A DNA stretch of 64,000 nucleotides from the NCBI RefSeq assembly GCF_015354575.1, contig NZ_JACAFQ010000001.1, positions 244,692 to 308,691 of the forward strand, given 5' to 3'. The notes under the pieces are model-generated. The model did not search any database. It had not been told where the DNA came from and worked only from the letters and a program-made list of their open reading frames with translations. How positions within the stretch are numbered: the stretch's first letter is position 1; the number at the start of each line of letters is the position of its first letter. This document shows, in pieces, positions 28,603 through 37,781 of this stretch. The translations under genes and the position numbers were made by a program. Source of the stretch: Pseudomonas sp. UFMG81 (GTDB taxonomy: Bacteria; Pseudomonadota; Gammaproteobacteria; Pseudomonadales; Pseudomonadaceae).

Positions 28603-30084
28603 TCAGGCGATGTTCGCCAGCAGCTTCTCCCACTCCTTGTTTTCCTTCTTCGACACGCCACCCAGCAGGTCGATGGCCTGGCGCAGGCGGTAGCGGGTCA
28701 GGTCCGGGCCGAGGATTTCCATGGCATCGAGCACCGACACCGAGCTGGCCTGACCGGTAATGGCGGCGAACATCAGTGGCATGGCATCGCGCAACTTCAG
28801 CTCCAGCGACTCGACCACGGCCTGGATACAGGCTGTGATGCGGTCCTTTTCCCACTGACGCAGGCTTTCCAGTTTCCACAGGATCAACTGCATCACCTGG
28901 CGCACCTGGTCAGCCGACAACTTCTTGCTCTCGAACAGCTTGGCGTCGAGTTTCAACGCGCCTTCGAAGAAGAAACCACCCAGTGGGGCGACCTGGCTGA
29001 AGGTTTCGACCCGGCCCTGCACATGCGGGGCGATCTTCATCATGTAGTCGCTGTTGAACGCCCACTTCTGCACACGCGCGGCGAACTCTTCCACCGGCAG
29101 CTCGCGCAGCCACTGGCCGTTGAGCCAGGACAGCTTCTCGATGTCGAAGATCGGGCCACCCAGCGAGATGCGCGACAGGTCGAAGTGCTCGACCATTTCG
29201 GCCAGGGAAAACTTTTCGCGCTCGTCGGGCATGGACCAGCCCATACGGCCCAGGTAGTTGAGCATCGCTTCTGGCATGAAGCCCATGCGCTCGTAGAACG
29301 TGACCGAGGTCGGGTTCTTGCGCTTGGACAGCTTGGACTTGTCCGGGTTACGCAGCAGCGGCATGTAGCAGAGCTTGGGCTGCTCCCAGCCGAAGTACTC
29401 GTACAGCTTGATCAGTTTCGGTGCCGAGGGCAGCCACTCTTCGCCACGCAGCACGTGGGTGATGCCCATCAAGTGGTCGTCGACCACGTTGGCCAGGAAG
29501 TACGTCGGCAGGCCGTCGTTCTTCATCAGCACCTGCATGTCCATGCGGTCCCATGGGATCTCGACATCGCCACGCAGCATGTCCGGCACCACGCAGACGC
29601 CTTCGCTCGGCACCTTCATGCGGATCACGTGCGATTCACCCGCCGCCAGGCGGCGTTGCACTTCCTCATCGCTGAGCAGCAGCGCGCGGCCGTCGTAGCG
29701 CGGGGTCTCGCCACGGGCCATTTGTTCGGCACGCATCTGGTCCAGCTCTTCGGCGGTGCAGAAGCAGTAGAAGGCGTGGCCGGCGTCGACCAGCTCCTTG
29801 GCGTACTTGGCGTAGATCTCGCCACGCTCGCTCTGCCGGTAGGGGCCGTGCGGGCCGCCAACGTCCGGGCCTTCGTTCCACTCGATGCCCAGCCAGCGCA
29901 GAGCGTCGAAGATCTGTTGTTCCGACTCGCGGGTGGAGCGCAACTGGTCGGTGTCTTCGATACGCAGGATGAACTCACCGCCGTGCTGCTTGGCGAAGCA
30001 GTAGTTGAACAGGGCGATGTAGGCGGTGCCGACATGGGGGTCGCCAGTGGGCGAAGGCGCGATACGCGTGCGAACGGTGGTCAT
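28603..30084 (-). CDS. gltX: Glutamyl-tRNA synthetase
   Basis: A 493-residue class I synthetase that charges tRNA-Glu. The HIGH-type motif is [10 protein letters not shown] (residues 10-19) and the KMSKS-type loop is KLSKRKNP (about 240). The start is set at the ATG before [13 protein letters not shown], which matches the family; the upstream in-frame ATG adds an unconserved tail. Its substrate tRNA-Glu is encoded three times immediately downstream on the same strand. Confidence 0.97.
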   Translation of the reverse strand: MTTVRTRIAPSPTGDPHVGTAYIALFNYCFAKQHGGEFILRIEDTDQLRSTRESEQQIFDALRWLGIEWNEGPDVGGPHGPYRQSERGEIYAKYAKELVDAGHAFYCFCTAEELDQMRAEQMARGETPRYDGRALLLSDEEVQRRLAAGESHVIRMKVPSEGVCVVPDMLRGDVEIPWDRMDMQVLMKNDGLPTYFLANVVDDHLMGITHVLRGEEWLPSAPKLIKLYEYFGWEQPKLCYMPLLRNPDKSKLSKRKNPTSVTFYERMGFMPEAMLNYLGRMGWSMPDEREKFSLAEMVEHFDLSRISLGGPIFDIEKLSWLNGQWLRELPVEEFAARVQKWAFNSDYMMKIAPHVQGRVETFSQVAPLGGFFFEGALKLDAKLFESKKLSADQVRQVMQLILWKLESLRQWEKDRITACIQAVVESLELKLRDAMPLMFAAITGQASSVSVLDAMEILGPDLTRYRLRQAIDLLGGVSKKENKEWEKLLANIA

Positions 30085-30161
30085 TGTGAGTCTCGAACGA
30101 AGAGTGAAACAAAGGCGGGATGTTAGCAGGGAGCAGGCACTCGGCTCCAGCAATGGCGCGA

Positions 30162-30177
30162 TCGTCACTTGTGACGA
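30162..30177. promoter_or_regulatory. Inverted repeat in the gltX-emrA promoter region
   Basis: TCGTCAC-TT-GTGACGA, perfect 7-bp arms, about 50 bases upstream of the pump operon and 78 bases upstream of gltX. It has the size of an operator, but no adjacent regulator gene identifies its protein. Confidence 0.4.
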
Positions 30178-30227
30178 CGCCCGTTGCAGCTGTTAAATTT
30201 GCTTACATTTTTGGAACCATAGTCCTC

Positions 30228-31283
30228 ATGCCCGCTCAACTCAAACGTCGCCTGCTGGTCTTCCTCACCCTGGTCGCACTGGTCGGGCTTGCCTTCCTCG
30301 CCCACTGGTACTTCAAGGGGCGCTTCTACGAGAGCACCGACAACGCCTATGTGCAGGGCGAGATCACCCGGGTTTCCAGCCAGTTGGGCGCACGCATCGA
30401 CGAGGTCCGGGTGGAGGACAACCAGCACGTCAACCAAGGCGACCTGCTGGTGCGCCTGGAAGTGGCCGACTTCGAACTGGCCGTGGCCCGCGCTCGCGCC
30501 GCGCTGGCCACCCGCGAGGCAGAGCTGGTGCAGGCGCAGAGCCGGCTGGCGCAACAGGGCAGCCTGATCGCCGCCGGCCAGGCCCAGGTCGCGGCCAACC
30601 AGGCCACCCTTGACCGCTCGCAGCTCGACCTCAACCGCGCCCAGGCCCTGCGCAAGCCCGGCTTCGTCTCCGAAGAACGGGTCACCACGTTGTCGGCGGA
30701 AAGCCATGTGGCCCGCTCCCAGGTCGACAAGGCCCAGGCCGATCTCAAGGGCCAGCGCCAGCAGGTCGACGCGCTGAGCGCCGAGCTCAAGCGCCTCGAC
30801 GCACAAATCGCCAATGCCCGCGCCGACCTGGCCCAGGCCGAACTCAACCTGACCCGCAGCGAGATCCACGCGCCGATCAGCGGCACCATCGGCCAGCGCA
30901 GCGCGCGCAATGGCCAGGTGGTGCAGGCCGGCGCCTACCTGCTGTCGATCGTCCCCGACGAAGACATCTGGGTGCAGGCCAACTTCAAGGAGACCCAGAT
31001 CGGCAAGATGCACCCCGGCCAGCGTGCCGAACTGCTGTTCGACAGCTACCCCGACACGCCCATCGAAGGCCGCGTCGACAGCCTGTTCGCCGCCTCCGGC
31101 GCGCAGTTCAGCCTGCTGCCGCCGGACAACGCCACCGGTAACTTCACCAAGGTGGTGCAGCGCATTCCGGTCAAGCTGACCTTCGCCGCCGACAACCCGC
31201 TGCATGGCCGCATCCGCCCAGGCATGTCGGTGACCGCCACCGTCGACCTGCGCAGCGACGACGACAGCCGCGATGGCCGGTGA
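30228..31283 (+). CDS. EmrA/HlyD-type membrane fusion protein
   Basis: A 351-residue periplasmic adaptor for a multidrug efflux pump. One N-terminal membrane anchor (about 8-27) is followed by a biotinyl-lipoyl-like half (STDNAYVQGEITRVSS), a long helical hairpin (about 85-190) and the second lipoyl/barrel segment (SEIHAPISGTIGQR). The ATG at 30228 begins the conserved region. The downstream MFS gene overlaps it by 11 bp, so the two are translated together. An outer-membrane TolC-like partner must be supplied from elsewhere. Confidence 0.93.
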   Translation: MPAQLKRRLLVFLTLVALVGLAFLAHWYFKGRFYESTDNAYVQGEITRVSSQLGARIDEVRVEDNQHVNQGDLLVRLEVADFELAVARARAALATREAELVQAQSRLAQQGSLIAAGQAQVAANQATLDRSQLDLNRAQALRKPGFVSEERVTTLSAESHVARSQVDKAQADLKGQRQQVDALSAELKRLDAQIANARADLAQAELNLTRSEIHAPISGTIGQRSARNGQVVQAGAYLLSIVPDEDIWVQANFKETQIGKMHPGQRAELLFDSYPDTPIEGRVDSLFAASGAQFSLLPPDNATGNFTKVVQRIPVKLTFAADNPLHGRIRPGMSVTATVDLRSDDDSRDGR

Positions 31284-32823
31284 TCAACTGCTGCGCCCCA
31301 GCGCGGAACCGACCCGGCGCGACTGGATCGCGGTGATGAGCGTGATGCTCGGCGCGTTCATGGCGGTGCTGGATATCCAGATCACCAACTCGTCGCTCAA
31401 GGACATCCAGGGTGCGCTGTCGGCCACGCTGGAGGAAGGCTCGTGGATCTCCACCTCCTACCTGGTGGCGGAGATCATCATGATCCCGCTGACCGCCTGG
31501 CTGGTGCAGCTGCTCTCGGCCCGGCGCCTGGCAGTGTGGGTGTCGCTGGGTTTCCTGGCCTCGTCGCTGCTGTGCTCGATGGCCTGGAACCTGGAAAGCA
31601 TGATCGTGTTCCGCGCGTTGCAGGGCTTCACCGGCGGCGCGCTGATCCCGTTGGCATTCACCCTGACCCTGATCAAACTGCCCGAGCATCACCGCGCCAA
31701 GGGCATGGCGATGTTCGCCATGACCGCCACCTTTGCCCCGTCGATCGGCCCGACCCTCGGTGGCTGGCTGACCGAGAACTGGGGCTGGGAGTACATCTTC
31801 TACATCAACATCCCACCAGGGCTGCTGATGATCGCTGGCTTGATGTACGGGCTGGAAAAGAAAGAAGCACATTGGGAGCTGCTGAAAAGCACCGATTACG
31901 CCGGCATCGTCACCCTCGGCCTGGGGTTGGGTTGCCTGCAAGTGTTTCTTGAGGAGGGCCACCGCAAGGACTGGCTGGAATCCGGCCTGATCGTCAGCCT
32001 GGGTACCGTTGCCCTGCTCAGCCTGATCCTGTTCGTGATCCTGCAACTGTCGCGCCCTAACCCGCTGATCAACCTGCGCATCCTGGGCAACCGCAACTTC
32101 GGCCTGTCGAGCATCGCCAGCCTGGGCATGGGCGTGGGGCTGTACGGCTCGATCTACCTGCTGCCGCTGTATCTGGCGCAGATCCAGGGTTACAACGCCT
32201 TGCAGATCGGCGAAGTGATCATGTGGATGGGGGTGCCGCAGCTGTTCCTGATTCCGCTGGTGCCGCTGCTGATGAAGGTGATCTCGCCAAAATGGTTGTG
32301 CGCCCTGGGCTTTTGCCTGTTCGGGGTGGCCAGCTTCAGCTCGGGGGTGCTCAACCCGGACTTTGCCGGGCCGCAGTTCAACCAGATCCAGGTGATTCGA
32401 GCCCTCGGCCAGCCGATGATCATGGTGACCATCTCGCTGATCGCCACCGCGTATATCCAGCCGCAGGACGCAGGGTCGGCTTCGAGCCTGTTCAACATTT
32501 TGCGCAACCTGGGCGGGGCGATCGGCATCGCCTTGCTGGCGACGCTGCTGGATGCACGGGCCAAGGTGTATTTCGACTATCTGCGCGAGGCGGTGGTGCC
32601 GAGCAACCCGCAGGTGGCCGAGCGTCTGGCGCAACTGACCGAGCGGCTAGGCAACGACAGCGCGGCGCTGGGCAAGCTCAGCGAGATCACCCATCAGCAG
32701 GCGATGATCATGGCCTACAACGATGCCTTCCATTTTGTCGGGATCGGGTTGGCGGTGAGCATGTTGGCGGTGTTGTTGACCAGAAAGCTGCCGCAGGGGT
32801 TGAAGGCCGGTGAGGCGCATTGA
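31273..32823 (+). CDS. MFS drug transporter, DHA2 (EmrB/QacA) family
   Basis: A 516-residue inner-membrane transporter with about 14 hydrophobic helices. The DHA2 features VLDIQITNSSLKDIQG in helix 1 and EEGSWISTSYLVAEIIMIP in helix 2 are clear. Together with the overlapping adaptor gene it should form an EmrAB-like proton-driven pump; the substrate is not predictable. It ends before a REP element. Confidence 0.93.
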   Translation: MAGDQLLRPSAEPTRRDWIAVMSVMLGAFMAVLDIQITNSSLKDIQGALSATLEEGSWISTSYLVAEIIMIPLTAWLVQLLSARRLAVWVSLGFLASSLLCSMAWNLESMIVFRALQGFTGGALIPLAFTLTLIKLPEHHRAKGMAMFAMTATFAPSIGPTLGGWLTENWGWEYIFYINIPPGLLMIAGLMYGLEKKEAHWELLKSTDYAGIVTLGLGLGCLQVFLEEGHRKDWLESGLIVSLGTVALLSLILFVILQLSRPNPLINLRILGNRNFGLSSIASLGMGVGLYGSIYLLPLYLAQIQGYNALQIGEVIMWMGVPQLFLIPLVPLLMKVISPKWLCALGFCLFGVASFSSGVLNPDFAGPQFNQIQVIRALGQPMIMVTISLIATAYIQPQDAGSASSLFNILRNLGGAIGIALLATLLDARAKVYFDYLREAVVPSNPQVAERLAQLTERLGNDSAALGKLSEITHQQAMIMAYNDAFHFVGIGLAVSMLAVLLTRKLPQGLKAGEAH

Positions 32824-32837
32824 GCCAGGTGCATCCC

Positions 32838-32969
32838 CTGTAGGAGCGGCCTTGCCGGGGCACCGGACCGGCCGGAAAGGGGCGCGGAGCGGCCCCACGA
32901 TCCATGGATGTCACGAGATTGTCGGGGGCTGCTGCGCAGCCCTTTCGCGACACAAGGCCGCTCCTACAG
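32838..32969. repeat. REP-like inverted elements
   Basis: CTGTAGGAGCGGCCTTG at 32838 onward and CAAGGCCGCTCCTACAG ending near 32968 face each other around about 95 bases, in the convergent gap between the transporter and uvrB. The left copy is degenerate after its first 21 bases. Confidence 0.8.
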
Positions 32970-32990
32970 AGATCGTGCCGACACTGGTCT

Positions 32991-35006
32991 TCAACTGGCG
33001 ATCAGGCGCTCGCGCAATTTGCCGATCTCGTCGCGCAACTGCGCCGCGGCTTCGAACTCCAGGTCGCGGGCGAACTGGAACATCTTCTCTTCCAGCTGCT
33101 TGATACGCTTGGTGATCTCGGCCGGGGTCTGCAACTCGACCTCGTAGCGCCCGGCCTCCTCCGCCGCCTTGGCCATGCCTTTGCGCTTCTTGCTGCGCGC
33201 ACCCGGCACGGTGGCGCCTTCCATGATGTCGGTGATGTCCTTGACCACGCCCTGGGGGACGATGCCGTTCGCGGCGTTGAAGGCCTCCTGCTTGGCTCGA
33301 CGCCGCTCGGTCTCGTCGATGGCGCGCTGCATGGAGCCGGTGATGTTGTCGGCGTAGAGGATCGCCTTGCCGTTGAGGTTGCGCGCGGCGCGGCCGATGG
33401 TCTGGATCAGCGAGCGCTCGGAGCGCAGGAAACCTTCCTTGTCGGCGTCGAGGATCGCCACCAGCGACACCTCGGGCATGTCCAGCCCTTCGCGCAGCAG
33501 GTTGATGCCCACCAAGACATCGAAGGTGCCCAAGCGCAGGTCGCGGATAATCTCCACTCGTTCGACAGTGTCGATGTCCGAGTGCAGGTAACGCACACGC
33601 ACGTCGTGGTCGGCGAGATAATCGGTGAGGTCCTCGGCCATGCGCTTGGTCAGCGTGGTGGCCAGCACCCGCTCGCCCTGGGCGACACGTTTGCCGATCT
33701 CCGACAACAGGTCGTCCACCTGTGTCAGCGCCGGCCGTACCTCGACCTGCGGGTCGACCAGGCCGGTGGGGCGCACCACCTGCTCGACCACTCGCCCGGC
33801 ATGCTCGGCTTCATAAGGGCCGGGCGTGGCGGAAACGAAGATGGTCTGCGGGCTGACCGCCTCCCACTCATCGAAGCGCATGGGGCGGTTGTCGAGCGCC
33901 GACGGCATGCGGAAGCCGTACTCCACCAGCGTTTCCTTGCGCGAGCGGTCGCCTTTGTACATGGCGCCGACCTGGGGCACGCTGACGTGGGATTCGTCGA
34001 TCACCAGCAAGGCATCGGCTGGCAGGTAGTCGTAGAGTGTCGGTGGCGGCGCGCCGGCCGGGCGCCCGGACAGGTAGCGGGAGTAGTTCTCGATGCCGTT
34101 GCAGTAACCCAGCTCGAGGATCATCTCCAGGTCGAAGCGGGTGCGTTGCTCCAGGCGCTGGGCCTCGACCAGCTTGTTGGCCTTGTGCAGGTACTCCAGG
34201 CGCTCCTTGAGCTCCTCCTTGATCCCCTCGACCGCCTCGAGCAGCGTCTCGCGCGGCGTCACGTAGTGCGACTTGGGATAGAAGGTGAACCGTGGCAGCT
34301 TGCGGATCACCTCGCCGGTGAGGGGGTCGAAGGCGGCGATGTTCTCCACCTCGTCGTCGAACAGTTCGATGCGGATGGCTTCCAGGTCCGATTCGGCCGG
34401 GAACACGTCGATCACGTCGCCGCGCACACGGAAGGTGGCGCGGGCGAAGTCCATCTCGTTGCGGGTGTACTGCAGCTCGGTCAGGCGGCGCAACAGTGCA
34501 CGCTGGTCGAGCTTGTCGCCTCGGTCGACGTGCAGGACCATTTTCAGGTATGCCTCGGGGCTGCCCAGGCCATAGATGCACGACACGGTGGTGACGATGA
34601 TCGCGTCGCGCCGCTCCAGCAGCGCCTTGGTCGCCGACAGGCGCATCTGCTCGATGTGGTCGTTGATCGAGGAGTCCTTCTCGATGAAGGTATCCGACGA
34701 CGGCACGTAGGCTTCGGGTTGGTAGTAGTCGTAGTAGGAGACGAAATACTCGACCGCGTTGTTCGGGAAGAACGCCTTGAATTCGCCATACAGCTGGGCT
34801 GCCAGGGTCTTGTTTGGCGCCAGCACGAGCGTTGGGCGTTGCACCTGCTGAATGACGTTGGCGATGCTGAAGGTCTTGCCCGACCCCGTCACCCCGAGCA
34901 GCGTCTGGTGCGAAAGCCCGGCGTCGATGCCCTCGACCATCAGGCGGATGGCCTCGGGCTGGTCGCCGGCCGGCTGGAATCGGGTGACGAGCTGGAACTC
35001 GGACAT
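32991..35006 (-). CDS. uvrB: Excinuclease ABC subunit B
   Basis: A 671-residue helicase-like damage-recognition subunit of nucleotide excision repair. Walker [11 protein letters not shown] is at residues 38-47, the damage-binding beta-hairpin region ([12 protein letters not shown]) near 92-105, helicase motifs run to about 590, and the C-terminal UVR motif is at about 630-665. The ATG at 35006 is the family start. A LexA-like site lies 27 bases upstream, suggesting SOS control. Confidence 0.97.
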   Translation of the reverse strand: MSEFQLVTRFQPAGDQPEAIRLMVEGIDAGLSHQTLLGVTGSGKTFSIANVIQQVQRPTLVLAPNKTLAAQLYGEFKAFFPNNAVEYFVSYYDYYQPEAYVPSSDTFIEKDSSINDHIEQMRLSATKALLERRDAIIVTTVSCIYGLGSPEAYLKMVLHVDRGDKLDQRALLRRLTELQYTRNEMDFARATFRVRGDVIDVFPAESDLEAIRIELFDDEVENIAAFDPLTGEVIRKLPRFTFYPKSHYVTPRETLLEAVEGIKEELKERLEYLHKANKLVEAQRLEQRTRFDLEMILELGYCNGIENYSRYLSGRPAGAPPPTLYDYLPADALLVIDESHVSVPQVGAMYKGDRSRKETLVEYGFRMPSALDNRPMRFDEWEAVSPQTIFVSATPGPYEAEHAGRVVEQVVRPTGLVDPQVEVRPALTQVDDLLSEIGKRVAQGERVLATTLTKRMAEDLTDYLADHDVRVRYLHSDIDTVERVEIIRDLRLGTFDVLVGINLLREGLDMPEVSLVAILDADKEGFLRSERSLIQTIGRAARNLNGKAILYADNITGSMQRAIDETERRRAKQEAFNAANGIVPQGVVKDITDIMEGATVPGARSKKRKGMAKAAEEAGRYEVELQTPAEITKRIKQLEEKMFQFARDLEFEAAAQLRDEIGKLRERLIAS

Positions 35007-35032
35007 GACGAACCTCGTGGATGTCGCGGCAA

Positions 35033-35048
35033 CTGTAAATTTAGCCAG
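35033..35048. promoter_or_regulatory. LexA-like box upstream of uvrB
   Basis: CTGTAAATTTAGCCAG fits the 16-bp SOS box CTGT-N8-ACAG with one departure (CCAG). It lies 27-42 bases before the uvrB start, where LexA would cover the promoter. Confidence 0.5.
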
Positions 35049-35125
35049 TAGTCTATACGCAAATGTGCGCGCCGGGCTCGGGTTTCAAGGCCAGCCTGCG
35101 AACGCTTACCGCAATGGACCGGGCA

Positions 35126-35144
35126 TTTCGACCAATGGTCGAAA
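35126..35144. promoter_or_regulatory. 19-bp palindrome upstream of tyrB
   Basis: TTTCGACCA-A-TGGTCGAAA has perfect 9-bp arms around one base, in the uvrB-tyrB divergent region. It is a strong operator candidate; the protein is unknown. The remaining bases of this 289-bp gap show only a probable tyrB -10 (TATACT near 35206) and no gene. Confidence 0.5.
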
Positions 35145-35295
35145 AATATTTGCGCAAACAGCCGGAAAAGCTGCGCCAGACTGTCGCGGTGACCGGGCGG
35201 TATCACTATACTGACTCCCCGTTTGTGCACCGCTTCAGTGCATTCGGCTGGAGCGTGGCGACCCCTATCACTCTCCTATCAGAGCCAAGGTAACA

Positions 35296-36492
35296 ATGAG
35301 CCTGTTTTCCGCTGTCGAGCTGGCACCCCGCGACCCTATCCTGGGCCTCAACGAAGCATTCAACGCCGACCCCCGCACCGACAAGGTCAACCTGGGCGTG
35401 GGCGTGTACTGCAATGAGGAAGGCCGCATCCCGCTGCTGCGTGCAGTGATCGAAGCCGAAACCACCCGTGCCGCCCAGCACGCCTCCCGCGGCTACCTGC
35501 CGATCGATGGTATCGCCCAGTACGACCAGGCCGTGCAGAAGCTGATCTTCGGCGCGCAGTCGCCGCTGCTGGCCGAAGGCCGCGTGGTCACCGTGCAGGC
35601 CGTTGGCGGTACCGGCGCTCTGAAAATCGGCGCCGACTTCCTCAAGCGCCTGCAACCAGGCGCCGTGGTCGCCATCAGCGACCCGAGCTGGGAAAACCAC
35701 CGCGCGCTGTTCGAAACTGCTGGTTTCCCGGTGCAGAACTACCGCTACTACGATGCCGCCAGCAACGACGTCAACCGCGCCGGCATGCTCGAGGACCTGA
35801 ACAGCCTGCCGTCGGGTTCGATCATCGTCCTGCACGCCTGCTGCCATAACCCCACCGGCGTCGACCTGTCGCTGGACGACTGGAAGAACGTGCTGGAAGT
35901 GGTCAAGGCCAAGGGTCACGTACCGTTCCTCGACATGGCCTACCAGGGCTTTGGTGACGGCATCGCCGAAGACGCCTTCGCCGTGCGCCTGTTCGCCGAG
36001 TCGGGCCTGCAGTTCTTCGTGTCCAGCTCGTTCTCCAAGTCGTTCTCGCTGTATGGCGAGCGCGTTGGCGCGCTGTCGATCGTCACCGCCTCGAAAGACG
36101 AGAGCACCCGCGTGCTGTCGCAGATCAAGCGGGTGATCCGCACCACCTACTCCAACCCGCCGACCCACGGCGCGACCATCGTCGCCACCGTGCTCAACAG
36201 CCCAGAGCTGTGCCAGATGTGGGAAACCGAGCTGGCCGAGATGCGCACCCGCATCCACGGCATGCGCAAGCAGATGGTCCAGCTGCTGGCCGAGTACGGC
36301 GCCTCGCGCGACTTCAGCTTCGTCGGCCGCCAGGCCGGCATGTTCTCCTACTCCGGCCTGACCGTGGAGCAAGTGGCGCGCCTGAAGAACGAGTTCGGCA
36401 TCTACGCCCTCGACACCGGCCGCATCGCGGTGGCCGCGCTGAACCAGAGCAACATCCACGTGGTCACCAAGGCCATCGTCGAAGTGCTCTAA
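35296..36492 (+). CDS. tyrB: Aromatic-amino-acid aminotransferase
   Basis: A 398-residue class I fold PLP aminotransferase for the final step of phenylalanine and tyrosine synthesis, also acting on aspartate. The cofactor Lys is in SSSFSKSFSLYGERVG (about 247), and the conserved NPTG (HNPTGVD) and the substrate Arg near the C terminus are present. It starts after an AAGG site and is followed by a hairpin and tRNA-Asn. AspC/TyrB specificity cannot be fully separated by sequence alone. Confidence 0.92.
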   Translation: MSLFSAVELAPRDPILGLNEAFNADPRTDKVNLGVGVYCNEEGRIPLLRAVIEAETTRAAQHASRGYLPIDGIAQYDQAVQKLIFGAQSPLLAEGRVVTVQAVGGTGALKIGADFLKRLQPGAVVAISDPSWENHRALFETAGFPVQNYRYYDAASNDVNRAGMLEDLNSLPSGSIIVLHACCHNPTGVDLSLDDWKNVLEVVKAKGHVPFLDMAYQGFGDGIAEDAFAVRLFAESGLQFFVSSSFSKSFSLYGERVGALSIVTASKDESTRVLSQIKRVIRTTYSNPPTHGATIVATVLNSPELCQMWETELAEMRTRIHGMRKQMVQLLAEYGASRDFSFVGRQAGMFSYSGLTVEQVARLKNEFGIYALDTGRIAVAALNQSNIHVVTKAIVEVL

Positions 36493-36515
36493 CTACTTGA
36501 TTGTCCGAGGGAAGC

Positions 36516-36543
36516 TTGACTTCCCTCGGCCGCTCGGTAAGAT
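36516..36543 (+). promoter_or_regulatory. Promoter of tRNA-Asn, overlapping a hairpin
   Basis: TTGACT (36516-36521), 16-bp spacer and TAAGAT (36538-36543) place the start a few bases before the tRNA. The -35 lies inside a 10-bp stem (36505-36529, CCGAGGGAAG/CTTCCCTCGG), which may act as the 3' end of the tyrB message. Confidence 0.65.
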
Positions 36544-36553
36544 ACGCGCAGAT

Positions 36554-36629
36554 TCCGCGATAGCTCAGTCGGTAGAGCAAATGACTGTTAATCATTGGGT
36601 CCCTGGTTCGAGTCCAGGTCGCGGAGCCA
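36554..36629 (+). tRNA. tRNA-Asn (anticodon GTT)
   Basis: A 76-nt cloverleaf: acceptor TCCGCGA/TCGCGGA, anticodon GTT in ACTGTTAAT, T arm GGTTCGAGTC and encoded CCA. It is a single gene with its own promoter and terminator. Confidence 0.97.
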
Positions 36630-36636
36630 AACATTG

Positions 36637-36673
36637 AAAAACCTCCAGATGCGCAAGCACTGGAGGTTTTTTA
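36637..36673 (+). terminator. Terminator of tRNA-Asn, shared with the cupin gene
   Basis: AAAAACCTCCAG, loop, CTGGAGGTTTTTT: a stem followed by six T on plus and five or more on minus, so it can end both tRNA-Asn and the convergent cupin transcript. Confidence 0.88.
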
Positions 36674-36684
36674 TTGCCTGTGCG

Positions 36685-37110
36685 TCAGGGTTTCGCCAAG
36701 GGCTCAGTGACCGGCTTGCCCTCCTCCACCAGGCTCCACACCAGCAGTTTCGCAGGCTGCGTCTTGCTGGCGTTGCGCGACACACTGTGCACGGTGCCTG
36801 GCGCCTCGTACCAGAACTCACCCGCCTTATAGGTTTTTTCCGCTTCGTCATTGAGCTTCGAGGTCACCGCACCTTCCAGCACATACGCCATGACCGCCCC
36901 CGGATGCTGATGCGCAGGCGAAGCCTCTCCAGGCGCATAACTGACGGTGAGCATCACGGCCTTCTTGCCGGGTGCGTTGGTGGGGAGTTGCTCTTGCAGG
37001 ATCTTCACCTGGTCAGGGTGCTGCGCTTCGCCGTGCGCCCAGGCAGCCGATTGAGCGCCGAGCAGACCGAAGGCCAATAGAAGGGACATGCAAAGACGGG
37101 AAGGATTCAT
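36685..37110 (-). CDS. Exported cupin-domain protein
   Basis: A 141-residue small beta-barrel protein. Residues 1-25 form a signal peptide (LLLAFGLLGAQSAAWA then HG), so it is periplasmic. Cupin motif 1 (HQHPGAVMAYVLEG) and motif 2 (GEFWYEAPGTVHSVSRN) give the usual metal ligands His, His, Glu and His. The function is unknown; such single-domain exported cupins are seen near stress or metabolism genes. It stands alone, reading toward tRNA-Asn. Confidence 0.87.
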   Translation of the reverse strand: MNPSRLCMSLLLAFGLLGAQSAAWAHGEAQHPDQVKILQEQLPTNAPGKKAVMLTVSYAPGEASPAHQHPGAVMAYVLEGAVTSKLNDEAEKTYKAGEFWYEAPGTVHSVSRNASKTQPAKLLVWSLVEEGKPVTEPLAKP

Positions 37111-37209
37111 GGACAGCGATCTCCTGAGGGGTTGATACCTTCAGGTTATGCGCGGCCCATCCTTGGAGAAACGGCCAATATCGCGAAAAAGCAGGAGGCC
37201 GATCAGCAA

Positions 37210-37770
37210 TCAGGCATCACGCCCGATCGGGTAGAACTGGCCATGGCTCCACACGCCGAGCCACGTTTCACCGTCGATCAGCCTGGGTACCGCCAGGTCG
37301 ACCAACTGGTAAAAGACGTTGCGATGGATCAGTGCCTCGAGGTTGCTGCGCATGAGCAGGTAAGGAGCGGGCTCGCCAGTTACAGGGTCGATCTCCACCC
37401 GCAGCGGATGCTCCGGGCCGGCCTCGGCCTGGTCGTCGACGTTGCTGGTGAAGCGCAGCACTTGTTGCTCGCCCTGCCCTTGCACCTCCATCAGCACGGC
37501 AACGAACGGTGCGTCATCGACCCGGATGCCAACTTTCTCCACGGGCGTGACCAGGAAGTAGTCGTCGCCATCGCGACGAATGATGGTGGAGAACAACCGG
37601 ACCATCGGCTTGCGCCCGATCGGCGTGCCCAGGTAGTACCAGGTGCCGTCGCGGGCGATACGCATGTCGATATCACCACAGAAGTCCGGGCTCCACAGAT
37701 GCACCGGGGGCAGCCCCTTGTGTGCGGGGATCTGCCCGAGAAGATCGTTGGCCTTGCCGGTATCGCTCAT
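37210..37770 (-). CDS. DUF1285 family protein
   Basis: A 186-residue soluble protein of a conserved family without a known activity (HLWSPDFCGDIDMRIARDGT and IGRKPMVRLFSTI are characteristic). There is no signal peptide or membrane segment. It starts 11 bp after the upstream lipoprotein gene, so the two are one unit. Confidence 0.85.
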   Translation of the reverse strand: MSDTGKANDLLGQIPAHKGLPPVHLWSPDFCGDIDMRIARDGTWYYLGTPIGRKPMVRLFSTIIRRDGDDYFLVTPVEKVGIRVDDAPFVAVLMEVQGQGEQQVLRFTSNVDDQAEAGPEHPLRVEIDPVTGEPAPYLLMRSNLEALIHRNVFYQLVDLAVPRLIDGETWLGVWSHGQFYPIGRDA

Positions 37771-37781
37771 AGCGCGCTCGT

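Noticed and set aside
31171..32634. A 487-codon minus-strand frame over the MFS transporter
   Set aside because: Antisense shadow rich in Gln/His/Arg; the transporter has clear membrane helices on the plus strand.
32904..35051. A 715-codon plus-strand frame over uvrB
   Set aside because: Pure antisense to uvrB, starting in a REP element.
36493..36629. tRNA-Asn as an integration site for an island
   Set aside because: No integrase, no repeated tRNA 3' end and only core genes follow.
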